From contig NZ_MIEQ01000053.1 in the NCBI RefSeq assembly GCF_001968815.1, positions 1-64,000 of the forward strand: a stretch of 64,000 nt of DNA, given 5' to 3'. Below are positions 23,762-32,427 of the stretch, piece after piece (position 1 is the stretch's first letter; each line of letters opens with the position of its first letter). The notes under the pieces were generated by a model that was not told the DNA's origin, made no database searches, and worked only from the letters and a program-made list of their open reading frames with translations. Origin of the DNA: Motiliproteus sp. MSK22-1. Lineage in GTDB: Bacteria > Pseudomonadota > Gammaproteobacteria > Pseudomonadales > Balneatricaceae. Made by a program: the position numbers and the translations under genes.

Positions 23762-24046
23762 ATGCGAAATTCCCGTTTTTTTGTAATGGTAATACTTTTC
23801 ATATTTATTGCTGGCTGTGCAGCTAAGAAGAATTTCCGGGTGACCTGTGCATCTGAACTGGATGTAGCTTGGAAAGAGCTTGATATTGCAAAAGCAAAAG
23901 GATTCTCAGGAACTGTAAGCTATACAAAGGCTGCGGGGCTTCTTTCGCTAGCTAAGTCAATGCAGACCGTAGAGAATTTTGATAATTGTGTAAGGCATGT
24001 CAAAGATGCAAGATACTATATCAAGCAATCTCGGCTGGGGCGTTGA
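23762..24046 (+). CDS. Small lipoprotein, unknown
   Basis: With the start at ATG 23762 (TGAGGAGA upstream) the protein has 94 residues. A signal peptide ends in the lipobox FIAGC (Cys about 20). The rest is helical and alanine/lysine-rich (WKELDIAKAKGFSG, AAGLLSLAKSM), recalling small helical envelope lipoproteins of the DUF4398 type, but without a firm match. Asp is not at +2 (sequence C-A-A), so outer-membrane sorting by Lol is expected. It is transcribed from repeat copy B. Confidence 0.65.
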   Translation: MRNSRFFVMVILFIFIAGCAAKKNFRVTCASELDVAWKELDIAKAKGFSGTVSYTKAAGLLSLAKSMQTVENFDNCVRHVKDARYYIKQSRLGR

Positions 24047-24319
24047 TACTAAATAATTTATGGTGAGTTTGTGTTTGGCAAGCTCACCATATGGGCATAG
24101 TAAAGCTGTCACTTTGTTTGTAAAAAGGCCGCAAACAAATCGTTCATTTCACCAAACCATTGAGTAAGGCGTCGAAGCTGTCAGAAAAGCTTTCCAGCTC
24201 TTGGTGAAAGGGGACTCAGCTTCGCTAGACTCGACGAAAAGAAGTAAGCCTCAGCCGGTCGAGGAAACAGCTGTTCTTTGACCTCGATACTGATGGTATC
24301 ACCGTACAGTATAGTAAGC

Positions 24320-25126
24320 TTAATATGTTCGTTCTTTATACCAAACTCCTTTTTGGGCTGGTTGGATTTTTTGAAACTCAATAGGAAACTCTTGTTTGGT
24401 TATTGAGCATTCATCAAGGCATCGTTTAGAGTCAACGCGATAGGTTGTACTCGCATATTTTGGTTTCCATTGTCGATTTTTAATTTTTCCTACGGCTCCA
24501 TCGTTATCCCAGACTTTAAATGCAGTCTTAGCTGATACGGGATGACACAGTTTTAGCGCTGTAATTTTTTCGATCTCTCCAATCCCAATATAAAAGCCAA
24601 TAAGGTTAGATATTAAATCTTCTTGGCTAAATCCACTGTCAGTTGCAAAGCTAAGTACGGTTTGGAAGTTTTCAAATCGGTGCGATACTTCCATAAATAT
24701 TGATAGTGCTACTCGCTTTTTCTGTTCAATAGTTAGGCCTTTCTTTACGAAATAGCGACCTTCTCTTCCAGGCTTTCCTATATAGCCAGCATGATCCTGA
24801 CGAAACCTTACTTCAAAGCCAGCTGAACCATCTGCGAACTTGAAGCGAGGATCTGTTTTACAACTGCCAGGCATCCCGAAGTAATGGGCCATTGTCATAA
24901 CACTATTAGCACCATAGGGAGTGCGTCCACAGCGTGGATCTATTGCTTCAGAACTTTCATTTATTAGTTGTTTCCAAAGGTTTTCTGCTCCAATCTCCAT
25001 TCTTGCATTTGTAGGATCAAGATGCCCTAAATCTATCCAACCAGCTTTACAGGTATATATCAGCCCGTACCGACGTTCCAGGTTACTAGTGATAGTTCCA
25101 TCTAAAATATCCTTCCGTGAACTCAT
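24320..25126 (-). CDS. DUF4056-like protein, function unknown
   Basis: 268 residues, soluble, no signal peptide. The blocks CKAGWIDLGHLDP near residue 26, then SQEDLISNLIGFYIGIGEIE near 170, resemble the DUF4056 family as I recall it; the match is not certain. Repeated short Cys/Arg motifs (DPRCGRTP, DSKRCLDEC) are notable. It begins one base after the stop of the upstream gene (25128-25553), so the two are a coupled pair. Given the adjacent Tae4 locus, an effector-type role is conceivable but unsupported. Confidence 0.55.
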   Translation of the reverse strand: MSSRKDILDGTITSNLERRYGLIYTCKAGWIDLGHLDPTNARMEIGAENLWKQLINESSEAIDPRCGRTPYGANSVMTMAHYFGMPGSCKTDPRFKFADGSAGFEVRFRQDHAGYIGKPGREGRYFVKKGLTIEQKKRVALSIFMEVSHRFENFQTVLSFATDSGFSQEDLISNLIGFYIGIGEIEKITALKLCHPVSAKTAFKVWDNDGAVGKIKNRQWKPKYASTTYRVDSKRCLDECSITKQEFPIEFQKIQPAQKGVWYKERTY

Positions 25127-25127
25127 T

Positions 25128-25553
25128 TCAAAATCCTATAAATGTTATATTAGCTTTTAGATTGTCTGTGCCCTTTTTCTTTGAAAATATTGCAGAAATA
25201 ACCCTTTTCTGTTTATCGGTTTTTTCGCAGATGAAATAAGCTTCTTGAGGAGGAAATCTGCATATAAAATCAATAAATTCAAGTTCTTGGGTCAGGTGTT
25301 TTTCAGAATATTTGGTAGGGTAGTCAACTATGACAGCTGTACGTTTAAGCCCGTCAGCTGCTCCGACCTTATACAATGGTTCTTTAATTGCACCAAGTAT
25401 TGGAAAACTTTTTACTTCATTATCTACCTTAAGAAAATACGCTAAGGAGTTTTGATTGAATCCTGAAGGTTCCCAAAAGTAATAAACTGAATAGCTCCAA
25501 ATTATGCATATAGCTAGTGCTATACTTGAGCCGACTATTTTAGCTAAATTCAT
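25128..25553 (-). CDS. Membrane-anchored protein of unknown function
   Basis: 141 residues with one N-terminal membrane segment (about 7-28) and a ~110-residue domain probably exposed to the periplasm. It contains two cysteines (DFICRF, YFICEK) that could pair. No family is recognised. It is the first gene of a two-gene unit with 24320-25126, one base apart. Confidence 0.55.
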   Translation of the reverse strand: MNLAKIVGSSIALAICIIWSYSVYYFWEPSGFNQNSLAYFLKVDNEVKSFPILGAIKEPLYKVGAADGLKRTAVIVDYPTKYSEKHLTQELEFIDFICRFPPQEAYFICEKTDKQKRVISAIFSKKKGTDNLKANITFIGF

Positions 25554-26025
25554 ATGTCTCTTTAAGCAGAAAAATTATATGTGCATTTGATGATAGCCCG
25601 TGCATCTATCGCTTTTACTCAGATACCTATAAAGATCTGGGTCAAGAGTCCCGAGATAAGAACACTATAGTATTTAGCTACGTTAGAGTCAGTTGGGGGA
25701 TGATTGGTTTCAAATGAGCTATGCATAGGATCTATCCATTGATTGCAAGGGGTTAACTTCCGTGATTAGATGGATTGCGAGCTAAGCTATCAGTTGCCCG
25801 CGTTACTTGCAAGAGACTGAAGATATTTTATACAGAAAGTATTGTAACAAAATTGAAGGAATTTATTGTTGGATACAGCGTTCTATGAGATAGGTAAATT
25901 TAAATTTCATGTAAAAATATAAATGAATAGCCAGGTTTTTATTAAAGTAATTAAGTTTTACAATGTATAAATTAATCATTACAGTTTTTGTCTGCTGTAG
26001 TCTGTAAGTATTAGCGTAATACTCT
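25554..26025. other. 472-bp intergenic region
   Basis: AT-rich, between divergent genes. No gene, remnant or clear structured element could be identified. Confidence 0.4.
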
Positions 26026-26397
26026 ATGAATATCGAGCAAAAGATAATTAAGGCATTCGGTCTATCTTCAGATATTGTTGTTTCTGATGATTTTATTGAG
26101 AAAAATGATGATCTCATGTGGCTAGAGCGAGAAATTGATTATCTAATCTATGTGCCTAGTTACATGTTGTGGTGTGTAAGGCATAAAGAGTATAAAGGGA
26201 ATATAGTCTGTGACAGAACAATTAGTGCCCTTGCAGAGTTTGGCCGCTGTAAGAAGTCGGATATAGCTCATTTAAACTTTAAAGATCTCTGTAATGAGAG
26301 GCAGAAATCTGTGGTATCGGAGTTTTTAAGTTGGGCGCTTGTTCATTTGAAACTTTGTAATGAGGATACAATAATTAGGTCTCTCAAATATTGGTAG
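26026..26397 (+). CDS. Hypothetical protein
   Basis: 123 residues, soluble and acidic at the N-terminus. A tryptophan/tyrosine-rich part (YVPSYMLWCVRH) and an N-E-R-Q-K helix follow. No family is recognised and no enzyme motif is evident. It lies alone in AT-rich DNA upstream of a Nudix gene, separated by 67 bases. Confidence 0.5.
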   Translation: MNIEQKIIKAFGLSSDIVVSDDFIEKNDDLMWLEREIDYLIYVPSYMLWCVRHKEYKGNIVCDRTISALAEFGRCKKSDIAHLNFKDLCNERQKSVVSEFLSWALVHLKLCNEDTIIRSLKYW

Positions 26398-26464
26398 CGA
26401 TCTGTCAGATCGCTGAAATTGGCATGTGTGATATATAAGTGTTAACGCTAATAAGGATGATCGA

Positions 26465-26950
26465 GTGAGTACGATACCGATAGAAACATCAGTCGTATCA
26501 GGTGTAGTGATTTCAACTTCAGGAAACGAAACCAAGATTTTACTCATGAAGCGAGCAAAGGAAGGGTTTTGGTGTCATGTTGCGGGAAAGATTGAGAGCA
26601 ATGAGGCGGCTTGGCAGGCTCTGGTCCGAGAACTTAAAGAAGAAACCGGACTGATGGCGGAGGAGCTGTATACAGCTGAATACCTCGAACAATTTTATGA
26701 ATCCAAAAAGAATGTGATAACGCTTATTCCGGTATTCGTTGTCAAAGTGTCGTCAGATAAAAAAATAACTCTCAATGAAGAGCATAGCGAGTTTCGTTGG
26801 TGCTCCTTGCAAGAAGCAAAGTCTCTTGCGCCTTTCCCGAATCAGAAAAAACTATACGATCACGTATGGCAGTACTTCGTGGAAGAAGAGCCTTCAGAGC
26901 TTATGAAAGCAGGTGGAGAGTTAACACATATAAGCACTGGGGCACAGTAA
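26465..26950 (+). CDS. Nudix hydrolase
   Basis: A 161-residue single-domain protein with a complete Nudix box: the Gly of GKIESNE, then RELKEETGL (the G-x5-E-x7-REUxEExGU pattern, about residues 38-60). It would hydrolyse a nucleoside diphosphate linked to another moiety. The substrate is not predictable. It begins with GTG at 26465, preceded by AAGGATG. It belongs to a row of small metabolic genes (Nudix, VOC, GNAT) typical of gene cargo. Confidence 0.85.
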   Translation: MSTIPIETSVVSGVVISTSGNETKILLMKRAKEGFWCHVAGKIESNEAAWQALVRELKEETGLMAEELYTAEYLEQFYESKKNVITLIPVFVVKVSSDKKITLNEEHSEFRWCSLQEAKSLAPFPNQKKLYDHVWQYFVEEEPSELMKAGGELTHISTGAQ

Positions 26951-27100
26951 AGCTGCGCGGGTGTTTGAAGCGTTAGGGCTGCGCGAGTATGATTCGAATT
27001 GCTCTGTTCAACAGACAGTTGGACCAATGGCTGCAATCGTCATTTGAATGGCTGTTTCTTTGCAGGTTTCTTAAGCACGGCGGACATACAAGGAGAGTTG

Positions 27101-27493
27101 ATGAATCTTAATCAAGTTACCTTAGCGGTACAGAATATGGATAAAGCAACTGAGTTTTATCGGGCTTTAGGCTTCACCCAAATTGTTGACACAGAACATT
27201 ATGCTCGTTTTGAGTGTCCAGAAGGAGAGTCAACATTTTCACTGTATCTAGAGACAGAAGAGTTTAAAAATAGCAGTGTTATCTATTTTGAGCACGAACA
27301 ACTTGATGACTGGGTCATGGAACTAAAATCAAAGGGCATCAAGTTTGAACAAGAACCCACAGATCAACCTTACTTATGGCGTGAAGCTGTTTTAAGTGAT
27401 CCGTCAGGTAATAAGATAAAACTCTATTGGGCTGGGGATAACCGGCTAAATCCTCCCTGGCGAGTAGAAAAAGGGCCTGATCATAAAGGCTGA
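27101..27493 (+). CDS. VOC family protein (glyoxalase/bleomycin-resistance fold)
   Basis: I choose ATG 27101 because AAGGAGAG lies 4-5 bases before it and the domain begins at once (NQVTLAVQNMDKATEFY). The 130 residues form one VOC module with two beta-alpha-beta-beta-beta halves, ending in DPSGNKIKLYW. Members bind divalent metals or bind and sequester drugs. There is no specific clue to substrate. It is followed 7 bases later by a GNAT gene. Confidence 0.85.
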   Translation: MNLNQVTLAVQNMDKATEFYRALGFTQIVDTEHYARFECPEGESTFSLYLETEEFKNSSVIYFEHEQLDDWVMELKSKGIKFEQEPTDQPYLWREAVLSDPSGNKIKLYWAGDNRLNPPWRVEKGPDHKG

Positions 27494-27500
27494 TGATTCG

Positions 27501-28007
27501 ATGAAACTTCGGCTATTGAGCTCTTGCGATATTTACGAATTACTTCAATTTGAAGTCAAAAATCGATTGTGGTTTGAATCACATATAGAAAAGCGAGATC
27601 CCGATTTCTATTCGATAAAGGGAGTTTCTGCACATGTTCAAGAGTATATAAGCTATTGTGAGTCAGCTAGGATGTATGCCGGAGTGGTGGAGGAAGGAGG
27701 AAAAATCATTGGGCGGGTCAATTTGAGAAACTTGGATTCTAAGGGCGCTGAAGGGATGCTTGGCTATCGGGTTTCGCAGCAAGAAAGTGGCAAAGGTGTT
27801 GCCAGTTTTGGTGTTGAAAATATTCTAAATATCTCTAGAGAACAGTTAATGCTACGCAGTATTAGAGCAAAAGTTTCTGTTCATAACACAGCATCTCAAC
27901 GGGTCTTGGAGAAGTTCGGCTTTAAAGATATAGGAATCCACCTAAATTCAATAAATGTGGGGGCAAGAAGGTTAGACACCATTGAATACCTACTTAAACT
28001 CGCTTAA
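27501..28007 (+). CDS. GNAT-family N-acetyltransferase (RimJ/RimL-like)
   Basis: 168 residues. It has the RimJ/L pattern: an N-terminal LLSSCDIYELLQFE, the acetyl-CoA-binding SQQESGKGVASFGVENIL, and the C-terminal VHNTASQRVLEKFGFKDIG. It acetylates an amine, commonly a protein N-terminus or small molecule. The gene starts 7 bases after the VOC stop, so the two are probably co-transcribed. Confidence 0.88.
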   Translation: MKLRLLSSCDIYELLQFEVKNRLWFESHIEKRDPDFYSIKGVSAHVQEYISYCESARMYAGVVEEGGKIIGRVNLRNLDSKGAEGMLGYRVSQQESGKGVASFGVENILNISREQLMLRSIRAKVSVHNTASQRVLEKFGFKDIGIHLNSINVGARRLDTIEYLLKLA

Positions 28008-28093
28008 TAAGTACCGCTAGGAATGATGTCTGCTTTGACCTTTGTTTCGGTACTAAATCCGCTGTTAATGATCAAAAATCTAAGGACTTCTGG

Positions 28094-28945
28094 ATGAGTA
28101 AAGAAAACTATCGGCAGGAGCTGATAGAGAAAATTGAAGTTCCTGTTCAGCAAGGACAGATAATGGCTGGTTTGGTGAAAACCACTTATTTGTCTGCAGG
28201 TGAAGGACCTGTTGTCATATGTTTGCATGGAGCGGGGGCTGGAGCTGTGACCTGGTATCCGTCAATTAGTGTTATCGCACAAAATTTTCATGTAATTGCG
28301 CCGGATATAGTCGGCTATGGTGAATCTGATAAACCTGATGGGGCTTATGACCGCCCTTACTTTTCAGCCTGGCTAAAGGAATTTATGTCGGCACTGGAAA
28401 TCTCTAAAGCACATATCGTCGGCTTATCTCAAGGAGGAGCCGTTGCTCTCCAGTTTGCTCTGGATAATCCTGAGATGGTTGATAAGCTTGTCTTAGTTGA
28501 TTCCGGTGCACTCGGCGCCCAGCCGTCTGTTTTACCCTTTATTGGCATGATTTGGTTGAACAGCTTTCCGTCCCTGCTTGCAAATCGGTTTTACTCTCGC
28601 TACATATTACATAACCCAGATAACCGGGATCCGAATCACGGATATTATTCTGTTGAGGTGATTAAGCGTGAGGGCGGTAAGAAAGCCTTCACTCAGGGCA
28701 GGGGAGCTGCCGTATCAGCAATATCAGAAGACTCCCTTGGGCAGATACAAAGCGATACGCTAATTATCTGGGGAGAAAAAGATCGATTGTTTTCAATCGA
28801 GCATGGTGAAGCAGCAGCTCGCATGATACCAAATGCGACATTCCATCCAATTCAGGATGCCGGGCATCTACCGTTGATGGATCAGCCTGAAGCCTTTAAT
28901 AAGGCTCTCCTTGAGTTTTTGAAAGAGAAAAGACAGGCCCTGTGA
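28094..28945 (+). CDS. Alpha/beta hydrolase
   Basis: 283 residues. Oxyanion-hole motif LHGAGAG near residue 44, nucleophile elbow GLSQGGA near 117, catalytic Asp in WGEKDRL near 228 and His in DAGHLPL near 257 give a full catalytic triad. The DxVGYGESDKP segment is typical of the epoxide hydrolase/meta-cleavage hydrolase group. No signal peptide. Substrate unknown. Confidence 0.88.
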   Translation: MSKENYRQELIEKIEVPVQQGQIMAGLVKTTYLSAGEGPVVICLHGAGAGAVTWYPSISVIAQNFHVIAPDIVGYGESDKPDGAYDRPYFSAWLKEFMSALEISKAHIVGLSQGGAVALQFALDNPEMVDKLVLVDSGALGAQPSVLPFIGMIWLNSFPSLLANRFYSRYILHNPDNRDPNHGYYSVEVIKREGGKKAFTQGRGAAVSAISEDSLGQIQSDTLIIWGEKDRLFSIEHGEAAARMIPNATFHPIQDAGHLPLMDQPEAFNKALLEFLKEKRQAL

Positions 28946-29223
28946 AAAGCCAAGGTATCAACAAACAAAGTCTGTGTAACCATGGCTGTATACTTCTAGC
29001 TGGATCATAGGGACTTACTTGCCGGTTTTCTGGAGTTATTCAAAGCTGCTGCTAAGCGGATAGAAATCAATAGGCTATACTGTGTGTTGCCTTGGTTATG
29101 GTGTAAAACCTGATATAAAGAAAGCCCAGCGGCTGTGTACTCATCTTTTTTTTGTTTTCCTGAAAGAATGATAGTGCTTCTGGCTAAGTTGATTGGATGA
29201 TAAAACTATTACAGGATGTTGCT

Positions 29224-30753
29224 ATGTTAAAATATTGCTTGATTCCATATGGTCGATTGATTTTCTGCATATTAACTCTTAGCTTGTTAGCGGGTTGTCA
29301 TTCGAGACATTCAACGATAAAACCGCAAGAAACCCCTGATAAATTCTATGCCGCATACAGTCTGTTTGCACCGGCTTCGAACGGTGACACTCTTTTGTAT
29401 GCCCGAGTTATCGTTGGTGGTATTAATGTGAGCTGTCCTGAATTAGTGGGTAGCGACAACAGCAATATAACCATGTCGGTCAGGGGCTTTCATCCAGACC
29501 TGAATGCTCATAGCCAAAATTTTCCTGTAACTGTATGTGAGGCGATTATCGTCTCTGATGTCTCATATTCGGTTGCTTCAAGTTCTTTACAGATTGATGC
29601 TGTTACTTTAAACCCTTCTTCAGTGCTTGTTTATGGTGATACCGGTTGTAAGGCATCGGTTTGTAAAAAGGGAGAGTCGGCCAGTCCTTTCGATCAACTG
29701 GCCCAGTCAGGGGCAAATGCCAATGCAGACCTTATTTTGCATATGGGAGATTATAACTATCGTGGAACCTCTGGCAGTATAAGAAAAAAACCAACCGAAA
29801 TTTATGCTTACGATGCCGGTGATGGTGGATATGAAGGCGCAGCCTGTGGTTTCGTGCAGAGTGACTATTACAGTCAAAATGCCAGTGATAGTCCTAAGCC
29901 TGATCGTTGGCAATATTGGCAAGATGACTTCTTTGAGCCTGCGAAAGAGTTGCTGTCGACTGCACCCTGGGTCTTTACCCGGGGGAATCATGAGCTTTGC
30001 AGTCGGGCCGGTGTTGGCTGGTTTTATTTCCTGGGTCCCGGTTCTTCTCTTGACGGTGGTATTCCGCAGCTAACCTGCCCTAATCAGGGCCTTTTGGATT
30101 CTCCGGCCAATGGGGCTGTGAACAATATTTCGATGATTCAACCCTATTCTGTTTCGCTTAAGCCGGTGGATCTATGGGTGATTGACAGTGCCAATGCCTG
30201 TGATGCGAGCGCTGGCAATCCATTAACGGCACAGTACAGCATGCAGTTTGAGCAGCTTCAAAAAGGGGTTGCCACTAGCGCTAAACCAGTTTGGATGCTG
30301 ACACATCGGCCAACTTGGGGGGCTTCGGTTGCAAGCGTCAAGAATGGTGAGTCAGCGCCAGCAATAACAGCAATTAACATCATGATGCAGGAAGCATTGC
30401 GAAATACATCTTCTGCTCAATTTCCTGAAGCGCTTCAGCTTCTGCTATCGGGCCATATGCATCTCTTTCAATCCGTAAGTTTTCTGGAAAAAAGCGCTGA
30501 AAGACCTGCGCAAATAATAGTAGGTAATAGTGGCGTCAGTTTAAATAAGTCACCCAAAGGAAATTATCAGTCGGTCATTGATGGCGAAGAAGCGAACATT
30601 AACCAGCTGAATGAATATGGGTTCCTGTCAATACTGTTAAACCCCGATGGCTCTTGGGCAGGTGATATTCTGAATCTTTCTGGTAGCTCCATTGCTCGTT
30701 GTAACAGTGAGAATAGATTAGAGGGTAAACCCGTTTGTAGCATTAATGATTAG
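29224..30753 (+). CDS. Secreted metallophosphoesterase lipoprotein
   Basis: With the ATG at 29224 the protein has 509 residues (a start at 29197 adds nine). A signal peptide ends in the lipobox SLLAGC. After a short beta-rich N-terminal domain the calcineurin fold has VYGDTGC, HMGDYNYRG, TRGNHELC, LTHRPTW and LSGHMHLF, all five metal-site motifs. It is probably a surface or periplasmic phosphatase that liberates phosphate from organic esters. It is convergent with the APE-cluster methyltransferase. Confidence 0.85.
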   Translation: MLKYCLIPYGRLIFCILTLSLLAGCHSRHSTIKPQETPDKFYAAYSLFAPASNGDTLLYARVIVGGINVSCPELVGSDNSNITMSVRGFHPDLNAHSQNFPVTVCEAIIVSDVSYSVASSSLQIDAVTLNPSSVLVYGDTGCKASVCKKGESASPFDQLAQSGANANADLILHMGDYNYRGTSGSIRKKPTEIYAYDAGDGGYEGAACGFVQSDYYSQNASDSPKPDRWQYWQDDFFEPAKELLSTAPWVFTRGNHELCSRAGVGWFYFLGPGSSLDGGIPQLTCPNQGLLDSPANGAVNNISMIQPYSVSLKPVDLWVIDSANACDASAGNPLTAQYSMQFEQLQKGVATSAKPVWMLTHRPTWGASVASVKNGESAPAITAINIMMQEALRNTSSAQFPEALQLLLSGHMHLFQSVSFLEKSAERPAQIIVGNSGVSLNKSPKGNYQSVIDGEEANINQLNEYGFLSILLNPDGSWAGDILNLSGSSIARCNSENRLEGKPVCSIND

Positions 30754-30790
30754 TGACAACAGAGAATGAAAAAGGGTGTCACAGTGCAAT

Positions 30791-30821
30791 TTCACCGGCT
30801 TCAGCAAGCTTGACCGGTGAA
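30791..30821. terminator. Stem-loop between convergent genes
   Basis: TTCACCGG (30791-30798) pairs with CCGGTGAA (30814-30821) around a 15-base loop, in the 97-base gap between the convergent phosphoesterase and methyltransferase genes. It lacks a long U-tract. Confidence 0.5.
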
Positions 30822-30850
30822 TACCACTAGCATGTATGTACTGCGAGGAG

Positions 30851-31579
30851 TTATGGCGATATAGAAGGCTTTGTCGCGACTAAATTAACCAGGGTTTCTT
30901 CTCTTATCGGCGATGGCTTAATGCCGAACCAGTTTTCCATGATCCCCAGATCTTCTCGGCTCCACCATAAATAGGGATATGAGATAGATGAGTCTGGCAA
31001 ATCAAAACCGGCCTCTCTAATCATTTCTAAATATTGTACGGCAGTTTTCTGTACATCCATTGGATGGCGAAATAACAAGCGTATTATCCATGAATGAATA
31101 TATCTTCGGGTAGACTCGGCAAATAGCATTACACCACCCGGCTTAAGGACGCGGAAAAACTCTTTAATAGCTGATTCCTGATCGATAAGGTGGTGAAAGG
31201 TTTGGTGACAGAATAGTAAGTCCACGCTGTTATCTTCCAAACGCAGACTTGAACTTGAACCTTGAATGAGATGGACCTTGATACCTTCTATTTTGGCCTC
31301 TTTATCCGATCTTTCCAGCATCTCTGGGTCAATGTCCATTCCAACTAATTTATTTGGGCAAAAACGATCATGTAGTTTTTTGAGAGAGCGGCCATATCCG
31401 CAGCCAACATCAACTACAACATCATAAGACTCTTTACGTTTTGGAATGAGTCGTTCCACATCTTTTAATGCTCGTTCCAAAACTTGCTGTGTCCAAACAT
31501 CTGTCCGTAAAAACCACTTACCAAACTCTGTTTCTGGTACATAGGGTTCTACTATTTTTTCTGACAGGGATGTGTTCAT
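30851..31579 (-). CDS. SAM-dependent methyltransferase, last gene of the APE cluster
   Basis: With the start at ATG 31579 (AAGAGA upstream) it has 242 residues. A class I methyltransferase core shows motif I DVGCGYGRSL, then GMDIDPEML, and FRVLKPGGVMLFAE. It follows the HEAT-repeat gene on the same strand and ends the APE operon. In other APE clusters a methyltransferase of this kind (ApeB position) methylates the aryl head group, so a role in pigment tailoring is likely but inferred. Confidence 0.75.
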   Translation of the reverse strand: MNTSLSEKIVEPYVPETEFGKWFLRTDVWTQQVLERALKDVERLIPKRKESYDVVVDVGCGYGRSLKKLHDRFCPNKLVGMDIDPEMLERSDKEAKIEGIKVHLIQGSSSSLRLEDNSVDLLFCHQTFHHLIDQESAIKEFFRVLKPGGVMLFAESTRRYIHSWIIRLLFRHPMDVQKTAVQYLEMIREAGFDLPDSSISYPYLWWSREDLGIMENWFGIKPSPIREETLVNLVATKPSISP

Positions 31580-31663
31580 GTCATCTCTTAGGGCAACTGA
31601 GTAATTTATAAAAAGGCAAGAAACATGAAGCACTTCTTGCCAGATAGAAAAGCCGCACAAGCA

Positions 31664-32410
31664 TTAAATATACTTTCGAGCGTATTTTGCGATCTTGGAG
31701 TGAGGTGTTTCCGCTGCTACTTCAGTGAGCAGGGTCTGGTAACTTCCATTTCCATTCTGACCAATTACTTTGCAGAGCCAGGCAACGGTATCTTGTTCCT
31801 GTGCATCTAGTGGTTTTTTATACGATTCATGAATCAGTTCAGCCGACTTCTCTAAAAGCTGAGAGGTTGATCTGCGTTCGTGAAACAAGGCTCGGGCAGC
31901 CATCCTTTGGACAAAGTGGTCTCTGTTATTGAGCATCTTTAGGTAGATGGCTTCATCAATTCTTAAGCCTTCTGTACTTGTTTGGGATTGTTCAATTGCA
32001 TTATGCCAAATGCCGTAGTTAGGCAAGTCTGTTAGTGCTTTCCTGGCGTGTTTTTTTACTTCCCAGGGCTCGGATATATGAGTCAGTTGGGTAATATAGT
32101 CTCGGTACTTTTCATTACCGCTGTATCCCAGAGCACGGACATAGTAGGTTGCCAGTTTCTTCTGACGAGGTGACAATTCCTCTTCTGGTGAAAGCAGCTC
32201 GACTAATCTCTGCTCAATGACGTCATATAATGCTGGGCTGGAAATGCCGCTCCATTGCAGTCTTTTCAGAGCGACAAGCTTTGTTTTCTCATTTTGCGAT
32301 GATACTTTATTCAGCAGGTAGTCAACGTATTCAGCCTCGGTACTCATGGCTGAGACAGTTCCCACCCATAGCAACGAAAGCGTTATTGCCATCCATATTT
32401 TTTTGATCAT
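31664..32410 (-). CDS. Exported HEAT-repeat-like protein
   Basis: 248 residues with a signal peptide (cleavage about residue 21, SAMS). The rest is all-helical and contains repeated pairs of the type ALYDVIEQRLVELL and KKHARKALTDLP, matching HEAT-type repeats. No enzyme motif is visible. It starts 17 bases after the KS gene's stop, so it is part of the APE operon. It may act as an envelope scaffold. Confidence 0.65.
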   Translation of the reverse strand: MIKKIWMAITLSLLWVGTVSAMSTEAEYVDYLLNKVSSQNEKTKLVALKRLQWSGISSPALYDVIEQRLVELLSPEEELSPRQKKLATYYVRALGYSGNEKYRDYITQLTHISEPWEVKKHARKALTDLPNYGIWHNAIEQSQTSTEGLRIDEAIYLKMLNNRDHFVQRMAARALFHERRSTSQLLEKSAELIHESYKKPLDAQEQDTVAWLCKVIGQNGNGSYQTLLTEVAAETPHSKIAKYARKYI

Positions 32411-32427
32411 TATTCAGGTTTCTCCTT

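Noticed and set aside
24181-24381. A 66-residue minus-strand ORF after the DUF4056-like gene
   Set aside because: It overlaps the end of the larger gene in another frame, has no ribosome site that stands out and no recognisable motif, so I treat it as a shadow frame.
26026-28007. A possible integron cassette array (Nudix, VOC and GNAT genes in a row)
   Set aside because: No integrase gene and no attC-like inverted site with the GTTRRRY core was seen between the genes; the spacing alone is not enough.
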